Assembly: GCA_017607445.1 (NCBI GenBank)
Contig: JAEVHH010000001.1
Coordinates: 930,001-994,000 of the forward strand
DNA length: 64,000 nucleotides
Direction of reading: 5' to 3'
Source of the DNA: Histoplasma ohiense
Lineage: Eukaryota; Ascomycota; Eurotiomycetes; Onygenales; Ajellomycetaceae
A program made the position numbers and the translations under genes. Numbering within the stretch: position 1 is the stretch's first letter; each line of letters begins with the position of its first letter. This document shows, in pieces, positions 1 to 11,129 of the stretch. The notes beneath the pieces are model-generated. The model saw nothing but the letters and a program-made list of their open reading frames with translations. It was not told where the DNA came from and did not search any database.

Positions 1-1062
1 CGGAAATTCGCCAGCAGCACCTGCACCTCCTCGACATCCCACTTCAGCACGCGCGTCAGCAACGCCAGCGCCCACCCCTCGCAACCCTGCAGACACTCGA
101 TCTGCCGATAGCGGCCCAGCTGCTTGAGCACGGGGTCCTTGGGCCACGGGCCCACCACCAACTTAAAGCGGGTCTCCTCCACGGCCTCAAAGCCCGCGTC
201 GATCATGACGTCGCGCTGGTTCTCGCTGATGGACGTGGTCTTGCCCATGATCTCGCCGCACTCGCGGAACAACCGCCCCCACTGGCGCAGGGGGTGCTTG
301 GCGTCGGCCGGGATGGAGCCGTCGTCGCTCTCGAGCCAGACGGAGGCGTTGCTGACTTCCAGGTAGCCGCCGGGCTTGAGGCAGGTGAGGCACTGTTTCA
401 TGAAGGCGGTCCAGTCTGGGATGGAGCCGAAGAGGTCGCGGACGTGGATGTAGTCGAAGGTGTTGGTGCCGAAGGTCCAGGGGTAGTCGGTTGCGTCGTC
501 GACTTGGAATTTCACATTTTGGGGGACCCAGCCTGGTTGGGTCGGGGAGAGGTCTGTGCCGATGACAAGGGCTTCAGGGTGTTGGTCTGCGAAGTCGATA
601 GCCCATATGCCTGGATTGGAGCAAATTAGAAAAGAATCAAATATATATATATATTATTCAATTGAAAAAAGAAAAGAAGAAAAGGAATCTTGGGACTCAG
701 GAGGTTATAAAGGGAATTAAGGGGGTTTTGGAGAAAGAAGTGAGGCACAATACCCGTGCCAGTTCCGACATCAAGCACTTTCTGTGGGATATTTTAGGTG
801 GTCAGATACAAGACTCCGGATGTAGTAAAATCTAATGGCAGGATGGCAGTACCTGAGGCTTGCTGAGAGGAGCTAGATACAGTTTCTGGCCCATGGCCAA
901 CAAGTATGCATGATGTGCAAGATCTAGGACCTCCTGAGCGATCTCGTCGTTTGGTCCCCAATACGCCCCGGCTTTATATGCGTGATATCGCCGCCCATGC
1001 TCTCTTTTGTCGCTATTAGCATTGTATCTATACGCCATTTTGCCTTTGTTTGCTATTTTCAA
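1..1062 (-). CDS. LaeA/UMTA-like SAM-dependent methyltransferase, partial
   Basis: Reads right to left and runs off the left edge, so the C-terminus is missing. Three exons fit: 1062-854, 781-754 and 610-1, with introns 853-782 and 753-611; frame is kept at both junctions. The first exon carries the GRRYHAYKAGAYWGPNDE stretch seen at the start of LaeA/UMTA-type fungal methyltransferases. The joined exons give SAM motif I, VLDVGTGTGIWAIDFA, followed by the post-I acidic segment (VIGTDLSPTQP) and a PPNVKFQVDDATDYPW stretch. Family members are class I methyltransferases; the best known, LaeA, is a global regulator of secondary metabolism, but most paralogues have unknown substrates. The start is uncertain: Met at 1062 or the in-frame Met at 1038. 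The splice inside the GTGTG loop is well supported because it restores motif I exactly. I would not call this laeA itself. Confidence 0.85.
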
Positions 1063-3206
1063 ATCAGGAGTTCTGTTGAGAAACGGGCGAAATCTTACAT
1101 GCGAAATTGATAGATGGAAGAAGCTATTGAGCTGGTCTCTGAGCTATATCCGTGGCGATGGGATTAGCGAACAGCGAACACGCTGCCTTGGTCACATTTC
1201 TTAAGTAACCTACAAGTCATCGTCAAATGCTTCAACCTCATGCTCACTGTCGTCGACGACAATGTGAGCTGCGGCTTGAGCCGGTTGAGCCATTGCTCGC
1301 GGCGAGACAGATCAGGCGGCAAGCAGCGGCTTTTGTATGTATATTGGGCGCAGGATTTTTATTAAAAAAAAAAAAAAAAAAAAAGAAAAAACAGATCTTG
1401 CTTCTCTCCACAACTTCAACCAAGCAGACTTCTGCTTTTCTGAAACGCGAGTTGGACAATATGATCAAGTGGGAAGTGGTTTCCTGCAGCAAAGGCCACA
1501 ATCATCAGCAAGGATGTTATTTACAGGCAGGGAGAAGAAAAACTTGAACCCATTGGCGGAATCAATCCACAAACTCCAACGCCCGCATGTGCTGCTTTGC
1601 GGTGCGGCCTCTGTATATTTATGCCTGCCGGCACCAGACAATGGGAATGGACGGACACATGGATGGCCATGGATGAGAGCAAGGAGGCATCATCCCGGCT
1701 GGGCAGCTCGCCAGCCAGCCCCAGTTTGCGCCCCTGCCGAAGCCCCTGTGCTGGTGTTCTGCGCACGGCTTGCGCTGGAGACAGAGATGGGCCGCGGGCC
1801 GGTCTGACATGGGTTGGTGATTCTGATTGCATATCGTTCGTTTCTTGTCTCCGTGACTCTGCGAGTCCTGGCTCCAGCTCTTTACGCTGCGCAGGAGTGA
1901 TGAGAATTGAATTTCACTACAGAACGGAATCTCGCTTCACACGACAAGACAATAACAAGAGCTGCGAGGGTCTTGACTATTATTCCAAGCATAAGCTGTA
2001 TACGCCGTCATCCTTGAACTCTGGATGCAGCAACAGCGCTAAATAACTGACACGCTTGCGGCCGACAGGACAAACCACCATCCAATCGTCGATTTTCTAA
2101 CCTCATTGAGCTGCTTATCCCCAGCTGGGATATTGTTGACGAAGTTCTGCGTTATTCTATTCTTGAACAGGCATTGTGCATTTGTTGAGGCTACTGTGGA
2201 CGCTCGTGCGCACAATGACAGGGGATTTCTTTCGTCGAATTCCTTCTCGCGTGGGTTGGGACGCTTTATATATTTAACTAGTTACTAGTTACCGACCTCT
2301 GCATCGTGCCTCCACAGACATTAAATGTCATCATTTGCAAGACATCGAGCTGGTACCCGCTATACAGACCCAGCAGATGGTTCGGATTAAATATCCAGTT
2401 CGGAAACAGCGACAACAACATCCGCTAAGTCTATTGAGCTGATATTCTCTTAAATATTCAAGCTTGGCTGATTGTTTGCAGTTGGTTAAGGGGCGAAGTT
2501 CGCATACAAAGTCCCTGATGCGAGCTTATTCTAGTACAGAATGCACTGCGTGCTAGGAAATGTCGTCTTGTCCCTGCTAACAGCAAAAACCTGCTCAATA
2601 CGAGCATGTGGTTGCAGATGGAAGTATCCGAAAGCCCTTCTCCGTCACGCCAGCGTATATCTAACTACAGGGAGCGTAGGGCTTCCTGAGGAACCGGAAC
2701 CGACGGGATATTGGGCCTGGGACAGCAATTTATTTGGCTTCTCACCCATCAACGGAAAATCGGGAGCATCTATACGAATTTTTTTGAACTGGCCATTCTC
2801 GCCCAATGCAGCACCCGCTCTCCCAAACAACTACCCACCTACATATTTACGCAGGCTTGGACTCTTGAGAGCTTCCTCTCTCATGGAATCTCTGTCCCCA
2901 CGCTTTTCCGGCTTTCCCAATTAGCCCATAATTTGATACCTATGAAACGGGGTGTATTGGGCCTTATGGGAGGGATAAAAGAAAACAATAAAAAAAAAAA
3001 AGAGTGCCTCCTCGCCTAGCTGATTCCCTCTTGCTCTTGAGCACGCATTTCGTTGGGAGTCATGGGTTCCAATACGCGGCAGATTCGGAAATTCTAAAAA
3101 CACCAAGAATGGATGGCCCTCAATATCCATGATCCTTGAACATTTAGCTCCCTTGTTCTAGTCATGAGCTATATACTTACATACTGTGTAGTTCCATGCC
3201 AGAGGA
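1063..3206. other. intergenic, no supported gene
   Basis: About 2.1 kb between the methyltransferase start and the 3' end of the aldo-keto reductase. Open frames are short, overlap on both strands and show no recognisable motif. A poly-A run lies near 1364-1384, and a GC-richer patch spans about 1570-1830 inside otherwise AT-leaning DNA. The part next to 1062 should hold the methyltransferase promoter. Confidence 0.6.
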
Positions 3207-4503
3207 CTAAATCAATACATTGCCCTCTGCGTCCTCCCATCCCATTTCCTGCACAGTCCATCCCATAATCGCACGTCCCTTTCCAGGAACATCCCCCCAA
3301 ACAAATCCGACAGAGTCAATCAACCTACGCTGCCCGATCTCCTTATGAATGTTGTTGATCTGTCCCACCTCCTCGTCCGTCAAGGAAACCGGGGACAGAT
3401 TATCGTCCATCCGGGCGCGCGAGGCCGAATGTGGAATCGGAACGATCCCACGCTGAACCAGCCAGGATATCATGATCAATTCGATACTGACATTATATCG
3501 AGATGCAAGCGAGGTCAGGGTTTTGTGGTTGTACATGGGCGAAGTATCGAAGTAGAGGCTCTTCGGTCCACCACCTAACGGTCTAGCGGTTCAAGATACA
3601 TGATGAAATGGTCAGCAATTGGTTTTCCCTCTCGATACGGGGCCATACGCTTCTATCCCACTAGCGACAAAAGGCCATTAACCCCAAAGATGGATTGGGG
3701 TCGATAAAAAAAAAAAAAATTAAGAGACGACCTACCCCCAAGAGATCACCTGAATTCCCTTGTCCAGGCAATACGGGACAAGCTTCAGACTTGGATTGAA
3801 CGGGTGCACTTCAATCTGATTGATGACAGGCTTGACCGTGCACTCCTTCAACAGCACATCCAGCGATTTCTGCGAAAGGCTACAAACACCCAGACTCCTG
3901 CACTTAGGGCCGACGAGCTTTTCCATCTTCTTATATGTCTCCACGAACGTCGGGCTTTCGTCAATGCCCCTCCACCTCCCGTCTGGGCCCGAAGCATTGG
4001 GCCAGTGGAGAAGGAAAATATCAATGTAGCCGACGTCAAGCTTTGCCAGGGACTCGCGGAACGAAGCCTCAGGATCGTGATGCTGAGTTTGGAGAAGCTT
4101 GGTCACGACTGTAAATTCAGAGCGAGGCACGCCTGAGGCACGGATGGCCTCTCCAAGGAGATCCTCTGTGGCATACCCTGGTGCGGTGTCTATGTAACGA
4201 TAGCCTGCGAGAATGGCCTGTTTGAGGATCTCGGTGACTTTGGGTCTTTCTTCGTCGGGGAAAACCATGCCATCTTTGGGGCGTCTTAGTTTATTTTTTG
4301 TTGTCTACGAGGTAAGCAACACTGCGCAGGATAGATAGGACTAACTAACACTGCATCGCCCCATAGCCAATGGCAGGAATTACTCTGCCTATAGGCCAAA
4401 AACCACGGAGTCAGTCGCAGATTCTTGAAACCATACCCAAGGCAATCAACATACCGTCGCTCAGTGTATAGGTCTTAGTGGAAGCAGCGCGTGTCTCTTT
4501 CAT
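3207..4503 (-). CDS. aldo-keto reductase (NADPH-dependent oxidoreductase)
   Basis: Multi-exon gene. Exons 4503-4455, 4388-4350 and 4273-3736 join in frame and give the N-terminal half: IPAIGYGAMQ, then GYRYIDTAPGY (catalytic Asp and Tyr), VVTKL (catalytic Lys) and FLLHWP (the His). This is the full aldo-keto reductase tetrad of a TIM-barrel NAD(P)H oxidoreductase. The last exon (about 3574-3207) carries the C-terminal part, with QRGIVPIPHSAS, typical of the cofactor-binding segment. The join between exon 3 and the last exon is not simple: exon 3 ends in phase 2 before a GTAGGT donor, while the last exon needs phase 1. A 14-base exon at 3652-3639 would fix the frame and give about 335 residues, the usual family size. 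Substrate cannot be told. Alternatives are an unseen splice or a frameshift. Confidence 0.85.
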
Positions 4504-6156
4504 AGCTACGGGTTCGGCAGGATCAAAGTTGTAGCAAGCTCGAAGCACTGAGCCCAGATGGGACGCGAGATCGGAGGATATCAATCAACCCAAAAACGAC
4601 CAAAAATAAACTTGACACGCACAGAGCGAAGCGCGGAGTTCAGCAGAGATATTGACCGGATACCAAGATATTGACCTCTATTAACTCTTCCAGAAGTGCA
4701 CTCTGCGGGAAACTCTTTTATATAGGAAGGAGATTCGGCTTCCGCCTCACCAGAGCCCGCCCCCTGAGCCAATTACCAACCAAAGGACAAAAAGGTCTCT
4801 AAAACCGGAGACATTCGGTATATTTTCTTTTCTCTCCGCTTAGCCCCGTAAACCGCGGAGCTACTTGTTGCGGTAAAGTTCCTTGTTGTACTGCGTATGT
4901 AGGAGTTATACGTCATCTAATAATACGTTCCACCTCCAAGTGGAGTGATGGGATATATCCGACGCTACCATGCCGAGTAGCAACCTCCCAGGAGAAAACA
5001 GCCGGTGTTGAAGTACTATCTATTTAATGGAAGCTGTATCATGTAGAGGGTAGCTGGTATGTAGGTGGATATTCGTGTGAAGTTGGAGTTGGGGATAAGC
5101 TGCTTTTAGCTACAGCAGCACGTTTCCTTTGTGAAGATTGCAATATGGGAAAAGCAAGCCATCAGACTTGAACAAGCGGGAAAATGCTCTCATGAAGCCT
5201 AGTGGGGATCGATTTCAGTTTCATACTCCGTACTGCTTATGAGTCTTGCACGGCGGTGTATGAATGTCCCAGCTTCAAGCCAGTTGGAGTGAAGAAAATC
5301 ATATGCACAGGGGGACACCGAGTTCAACCTGGTTAGAAAATTAGTGCTTACCAAGCCATGCATCCTACCAGCGATCACTTCGTAAGCCAAGCGGGAAGAA
5401 AGAGAGAGAGACTACACGTCAGCTGACCCCTCGGGTGACTATTATAGGTATTATAGGTGCGACCTGCCGTTAAAAGCAGACATTCGAACTTCACCCTGCT
5501 GCCTTTCTTTGCGATACTCTCAACTACATACGTCTAAAGGACTTATCCAATAAAACATGCCACCGAACCCTCTTTGTGGGAAATTGAGCTCCCTTGCCGA
5601 AAAAGCGAGCTTGGCAGCTGAGAAATTTGAAAGCGACCACGATTTTACCAGTGGACCAATATGAAATTTTGGAGGCTCTGACCTCGAAGTTATTCGAGGC
5701 TATCGCTGAAAGGGGCGAGCAGGAGATGGAGGCAACATCAGACCCAGAAGTACGGAGTACATACTCTTTAGACCTATTTGACGTTCCCTAGTACTAATGC
5801 AGGTGGCGCGTTGGCTCAATTCGAACATGGTGCTCAAGTATCTAAGACTTCTCCGCTGTTCCAATAACTGGCCTACCAGTGGATAGCTCACAGGCATCTA
5901 TTGCTACCCTTTTGTCTATCATAGGCATAAAACTCACGCCAGATTGCGTGCACATACCCCCGCACAAAAGCGTACTCCAGATATCAGCGGGTATCAAGGT
6001 TGAAGATCCCACGTTTGCGAAGTTATTATGCACCAAAATCGGTATGTAAAACATCTCGGGGACCGTATTCAAGCAGCTACAAGCAGCTCAAATCCCAGTC
6101 CGCCTTTCTTCAGACCCAAATACCCGTCGAGTTGAATGCAGGAAAGTCCAATTGTA

Positions 6157-6395
6157 GTTCTCAGAATGCCCCTTAATCCTGAGGGAGACCACCCTTTAAA
6201 TCAGATGTCATGATTTTTGAGACATTCTATAATCTCAAGGCATTATGAGTCCTCAAAATACTATTTGAATCTGAGAGAGATCATATTCTCAGAACGCTCT
6301 TCAATCCTGAGGAGAACCACACTTTTTTAAACCAGAATCATGATTCTTGAGACGTTTATAATCAATCCTAAAGCATTTTTAGTTCTCAGAACTCT
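6157..6395. repeat. imperfect direct repeat, two copies plus partial third
   Basis: Copy one begins at about 6157 (GTTCTCAGAATGC) and copy two at about 6285 (ATTCTCAGAACGC). Both continue through AATCCTGAGG, then a CATGATT-TTGAGAC block, then an AATC-rich tail over about 95-105 bases with scattered substitutions, mostly transitions. A third copy begins at 6382 (GTTCTCAGAACTC) and breaks off. Confidence 0.6.
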
Positions 6396-7246
6396 TGCAC
6401 CTGTGCTTCTGCGTCCCACCGATTTAATTTCACGTGATGTAGATCTTGCAGATGCCTTGCTGTTAGGCCACTGGGGCAAAAGAGCTCGATCACCACCAGC
6501 GCCATGCTGGTAGTAGAGGGAGACGAACCAATCCAAACCCCCCAACAACATTGACGGGCGACTGAGATTGACGAGCGACTGAATGCTGGGCTTTCGACCC
6601 CGTGCCCTCTTTTTCTGGAAGGGTTGAGGGTGGTTCCTCTTTGGTCGGCGAGCGTAGATTCCGATAAGCTTGAAACTAATTCTCACCCCAACCCTAGCGC
6701 CTTGAATATGCGGTGCTTTAGTTGGGCAGAGGTGAAGACCAGGAGACTACAAGAGATCGCAGAGCAGGGCGTTTACAGTACACAGCCAAAGAAACTTGTG
6801 GAACTCCAGCGAAGGATGTTGGCCGCAAGATGTCTGCTTTTTGGCCCCGTGATCGAAAGTGTAGCCCAAAAGCACGGGGGGGTCATTTTACTCTTAAATG
6901 CGGTTGTTCTAGTCATTCAAAAGGTTTTGTGTCGATTATCTGTGCCATTAACCTCTATTTACCATGTTATGCTACTAAATGGAAAAATTTGTAATGCTGC
7001 TCTATTCTTGCTATCCCTGGCACAAAGGGCCCCAGGATTTCCCACCATTGATCACGCACGACGCTTGGGAAGTTGTAACAGTTCGAAGGAGCTCAACTGA
7101 GTCGAACTGACCCTTTGACTAGAAACCATTTCTCTAGGGTCAGCTGACCTACACTAGCGTAGTCAGCACCTCCATGCATCAACAAGCTCAAAAAATGCAG
7201 AGAGAAAAGAACCCAATGGTGTAAAAAGAAAGCGAGAAACCCTCAA

Positions 7247-7251
<5 letters not shown>

Positions 7252-7279
<28 letters not shown>
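7252..7279. repeat. (AT)n microsatellite
   Basis: Uninterrupted alternating A and T for about 28 bases, lying some 120 bases downstream of the tRNase Z stop codon. Confidence 0.9.
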
Positions 7280-7284
<5 letters not shown>

Positions 7285-7397
7285 TGTAAATAAAAATCTA
7301 CATAGCCATCCATCCCGGCATGAAAAGTCGAGGGGCAAAAAGCCAGATAGATAGGCGATGAGGGAGGGGATGGGGAACATGAGAAATCCCAGTAAGT

Positions 7398-10300
7398 TTA
7401 GCCGCCCATACCACCCGTAGAGAGCTGCGCTTCATCCTGTCTATCATGTCCTCGGTGACCAAGCCAAGGAACATCAGCAGCGCCAGACCCGGACTGGCGT
7501 CTGCCATGCTGCCTATCCCTCTTCCCCCCCTCCTGCTTCGACCCTTTCTTTCCCTGCTTCTGCTTCCCCTTGCCGACATCAAGCCCACTCGCACCCCCAT
7601 CCTTACCCGCCAGCGCCCTCGCTTTGTCCCTCCTTTCCTCGTGCTCAACCGCCATCACCTGCTTAGCATCATAATATCGATTGAGAACGGGAACATAGCG
7701 CTGCGCGCACAGCATATCGCCAACACGGACGCGGAGCATGTCAAAAGCGACGACAACGGGCACGGGCACCCCGCCGTCCAGCTGCATCACGTCCGGCGTG
7801 GGCGCGCCGTACATTGGTGTTCTGTACTCGGAATCCAAGCCACGGGCATTACCACCGTCATCGTCACCATCAATGTCACCGTTATTGTCACTGCCATTAC
7901 TGGCAGCATCGTTCTCCGAAACGGGGACGTCCGGCGGGTTATTTGCTCGCCACGACGCGATGCGTGCGGGGAGTTTGTTGAAGAGTGGGGATCCCGATGC
8001 GGAGCGCGCGCGGGGGTGGGATGGGGAGCGGGGGGGCGAGTAGAGGTGGGAAGAAGCCCATATCTTCAAGCGCGGGATGGTGGGTTTGTGCGTATACCGC
8101 TGACTGAAGTGAGTGAGGATTACATTACGCGCGCGCATTTGTTTGGCGACCCGCAATGCCTCGCCGCACGTACTGTGCCGCTTGGCCTGGGCGTCCTGCA
8201 GCATGTCGTCTTCAAAAGTTGCCTCGTGGATCAGCACGGTCGAGTCCGCGCCGACTCTGGCAAAGTCGCGCGATGGGCGGCAGTCACCGGAGTACGATAC
8301 TTTCAGGCCGGAGGGGAAAACGAAGGAGGTAGCCATGGAACCTTGGCAGTGCATGACGGGGACGGTGAGGAGAGTGCTGAGGCCTGTGGCTTGCTGGAGT
8401 TGCCGGGCGAGCGGTGACCGGTCAGGGTTGAAGGAGACGAAGGTTGTTAGGGACTTCCCATGGTCGTCGAGGATGGGTTGTCCATCGCTGCCCAGATGGC
8501 TGTAGTGGAAACTATCTGGAACCGTGGGGTCAGCCGCGAGGAGTAAGAGATTGTCGAAGCCGTAGTCCTCCACGCTGGAGTACTCGGCCAGCCATTCGAT
8601 CATTTTCGCGTTAGAGACAACGAAAAGTCTCTTTTCATTTAGGAGTTTCGTAAGATCGCGCTCTTGCTCCGGCGGAGGCGCTGTTCGAGACTGAGTTCCG
8701 TGCGTGACCTTATGCCAGGCCCGGATAACAGACACGGTCCCCAAATGGTGGTCTGCGTGCAAGTGGCTTATCCATATCACTTTTAAATCTCGTAGGACCT
8801 CCTGCAACTCCTCCGGCGCGAACGTGCGCTGCAGCTGCCCAAGAGTATTTTCACCACAATCAAATAAGTAGTTTCCAACCCCAGGAACCCTAAGTAATGT
8901 TGCAGAAACAGTTCGGTATTTCGATGGCAGGGAAGAGCCGGTTCCGAGCGTGATAATCTCTGCATCCTGATCGGGGATGTTCTGGCGAACCTTCTTCAGA
9001 AGATCCTGAAACTCGGGACTGTTAATGTCTTCCTTGGCCTCGCGTGCTAATTTGAGGACACGAGAGGATATTTGTTTGCTGATGCTATTTGTATTGAGGG
9101 GTTTATGGACACCATCGCTATTGATCAGAAACTTCGGTTGCAGCTCGACTTGTAAGTTGGGAAGTGCAGGTAGGAACACCGACTTCAAAGGGTCACTCGC
9201 AGGTCGTGATGGTGGCGACGATGAAGGTGGCGTAAGGAACGTCTTTTGTGGAAGTTCCACGTTATCATGATGTGGCACGTGGAATCGTTCGTTGTCGAGG
9301 ACGGAGAAATGTGTGGTCTCCGTGGAACCAAACGGAAACGCGAGGTAATTTGAACAGTAATCCATAGAGGAGACGATGTGCTTGTACTGCGACATTTTAA
9401 CCACGAACTCCTGTAAAAGCGGATGGCTGCCAACGCCTGGACCAAGGATCCAGACAAAAGTTGTAAGCCCCCTCATCACTTCAGGCGTAGTCCACTCAGG
9501 TCTATTGACGAGATTCTCGACATAGTTGGCCGTGGGGATATCCAAAAAAGCAATTCCTCCACCCGGCTGAGATTCTCCAATAACCATCTCCGGAGTGATT
9601 ATCTTCCCATCCTCGGACACCACACTCTGACCCGCAGTCAATTGGCCAAACTTAGGACCTTGTTTGACACCCAAGGCTTTGGCTTTCGCCGCATTGAATT
9701 TCCCCCGCACATCATAATGTTGAATAATATAAGAAATCGATATGTCCGACGGGGTAGTGGGGGGAAGAGTCTCCGTCAGAGCACCAGGCCATGGCTTCCG
9801 AACTAAAACCGTAATATCGGGAACGGTATCGGTGGCATCCGGCCCAGGGCCCGTATACGGTTCGAGCTTGTGAGTTTCCCGGTTACGGACGAAGATTTTT
9901 GCAGGGTGCCGAACTTCACTGAGTGGCATCTCGACCAGAGAATCCAAACGCCAGTCGGAGTTGAACATGTCAGACACCACCGCCTGGCGGGCTATTTGGT
10001 CCTGAGCACGTTTATCGAGGGCTCTGGCATTCTCGCTCTCCAAACCCTGTCCAGCAACTGCAGCACCAGCATTAGGACCTTCCTGGAATTCATCCAGACT
10101 TCGCTTCCGTCCACTTTTCATACTTCCTACAGATCCAGCAGGCGATCCAAGCGAAGACGTGGGCGATATCGAGAGCGCCCACACCTTAAGATGCGAATCA
10201 GTCCACGTAGGTTCCGCCACATTCCTCCTCTCATCACCCTCCCCTTCCCCTCCCCCCTCGGAAAACCCATTAAACTCATGGATATAAACCGGCATCCCCG

Positions 10301-11129
10301 TCCGAAAAATAAACTTCCTCGCCGTCGCCACCGTATGCGTCAAATTCGGCCCGCCATGGATAGCCAGCTTCCCCCTCCGCTCAAACTCCACGGCAAGCTT
10401 GTTGCTCCGCTCCTGGAAATGCTCCAGCCGCTGCCGGTACGACTCTGCCTGCACCGGATCCGCCGTCTCGGCCGCCAGCTTCGCCAACCGCTCTGCTTTC
10501 GTCCGATACACCTCCTTCTGCGACCAGGCAGAGGTATTCGCCGACTCGGCAAGCGTTAGGACGATCCCGAGCAGGCCGCCATTGTTCGCCCACGACGTCT
10601 TGCCGGACATAAAAATGTCCGTGACATGTGTGAACTTGATATTGCGATGGCCGCAGGCCCGCTGCAGGCCCTCGGGTATATGGCCGAATAGGTAGCGCTT
10701 GTCATCGAAGTGGACGATAAGGGTTGTGCCCGGCGTGTCTGCCGTGGGGGTGGTGATGAACTCGAAGAAGAACTTCATTGGATGGTGGGCGGCGGTTGTG
10801 GGATCGAAGGACTGCTCGCCGGGGTACAGGGAGATGTTGTCGGGGTCGCGGAAGAGGTATCTATCCCGATGGACCCCGCCTAGTTTCTTGGGATCGAGTT
10901 TTGGGGCGAGGAAAATGGGGTGCTCGAGGTCTATTTCTCTGGGGAAATCGGAGGTTCTGTATGGGAGCTGGTTGGGAGTTTTGCGCGGGGCCCTGTTGGT
11001 GAAATGGCGGGTATTATGGTTGAAAGTGGATGTCAGGAGGGGACATGAATAAGGTGCTGGAACGGGGAACGAGGAATTTCTGCGAACTGCATTCGTCAGA
11101 AGCGTTCCAGCGGCGCGGAGGGACGCCAA
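7398..11129 (-). CDS. TRZ1: ribonuclease Z (tRNase Z), long form
   Basis: A single uninterrupted frame of 1243 codons. tRNase Z removes the 3' trailer from precursor tRNAs in nucleus and mitochondria. The long form has an N-terminal beta-lactamase half without a catalytic site and an active C-terminal half. N-half: FEFITTPTADTPGT near residue 122. C-half: LGTGSSLPSK near 727, the zinc motif SHLHADHHLG near 788, SGDCRPS near 946, the HST-box (RHSTCGEA) near 983 and THFSQRY near 1005. Residues 1-50 are rich in Ala, Arg, Ser and Thr and look like a mitochondrial presequence. An internal Met at residue 118 (10778) begins the conserved part and could start a nuclear/cytosolic form. A low-complexity Asp/Asn/Gly insert near residue 1060 and a basic Lys/Gly/Gln tail make it longer than most fungal homologues. 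Confidence 0.95.
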   Translation of the reverse strand: MASLRAAGTLLTNAVRRNSSFPVPAPYSCPLLTSTFNHNTRHFTNRAPRKTPNQLPYRTSDFPREIDLEHPIFLAPKLDPKKLGGVHRDRYLFRDPDNISLYPGEQSFDPTTAAHHPMKFFFEFITTPTADTPGTTLIVHFDDKRYLFGHIPEGLQRACGHRNIKFTHVTDIFMSGKTSWANNGGLLGIVLTLAESANTSAWSQKEVYRTKAERLAKLAAETADPVQAESYRQRLEHFQERSNKLAVEFERRGKLAIHGGPNLTHTVATARKFIFRTGMPVYIHEFNGFSEGGGEGEGDERRNVAEPTWTDSHLKVWALSISPTSSLGSPAGSVGSMKSGRKRSLDEFQEGPNAGAAVAGQGLESENARALDKRAQDQIARQAVVSDMFNSDWRLDSLVEMPLSEVRHPAKIFVRNRETHKLEPYTGPGPDATDTVPDITVLVRKPWPGALTETLPPTTPSDISISYIIQHYDVRGKFNAAKAKALGVKQGPKFGQLTAGQSVVSEDGKIITPEMVIGESQPGGGIAFLDIPTANYVENLVNRPEWTTPEVMRGLTTFVWILGPGVGSHPLLQEFVVKMSQYKHIVSSMDYCSNYLAFPFGSTETTHFSVLDNERFHVPHHDNVELPQKTFLTPPSSSPPSRPASDPLKSVFLPALPNLQVELQPKFLINSDGVHKPLNTNSISKQISSRVLKLAREAKEDINSPEFQDLLKKVRQNIPDQDAEIITLGTGSSLPSKYRTVSATLLRVPGVGNYLFDCGENTLGQLQRTFAPEELQEVLRDLKVIWISHLHADHHLGTVSVIRAWHKVTHGTQSRTAPPPEQERDLTKLLNEKRLFVVSNAKMIEWLAEYSSVEDYGFDNLLLLAADPTVPDSFHYSHLGSDGQPILDDHGKSLTTFVSFNPDRSPLARQLQQATGLSTLLTVPVMHCQGSMATSFVFPSGLKVSYSGDCRPSRDFARVGADSTVLIHEATFEDDMLQDAQAKRHSTCGEALRVAKQMRARNVILTHFSQRYTHKPTIPRLKIWASSHLYSPPRSPSHPRARSASGSPLFNKLPARIASWRANNPPDVPVSENDAASNGSDNNGDIDGDDDGGNARGLDSEYRTPMYGAPTPDVMQLDGGVPVPVVVAFDMLRVRVGDMLCAQRYVPVLNRYYDAKQVMAVEHEERRDKARALAGKDGGASGLDVGKGKQKQGKKGSKQEGGKRDRQHGRRQSGSGAADVPWLGHRGHDRQDEAQLSTGGMGG

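Larger units (their letters stand above)
4504..7397. other. gene-poor intergenic DNA with diverged repeats
   Basis: Nearly 2.9 kb without a gene I can support. It holds the aldo-keto reductase promoter on its left side, an imperfect ~100-base direct repeat (6157-6395), a 12-base inverted match at 5418-5429 and 7137-7148, and an (AT)n tract at 7252-7279. The longest open frame, 6624-7100 (+, 158 codons), has no recognisable domain. The region may be remnants of a mobile element, but no transposase, reverse transcriptase or long terminal repeat is visible. Confidence 0.5.

Noticed and set aside
6624..7100. 158-codon open frame in the repeat-bearing block
   Set aside because: No domain, and it lies in gene-poor DNA with overlapping frames. 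Might be an element remnant but cannot be supported.
7446..8417. 323-codon plus-strand frame opposite tRNase Z
   Set aside because: A shadow of the GC-rich C-terminal coding region of tRNase Z on the other strand.
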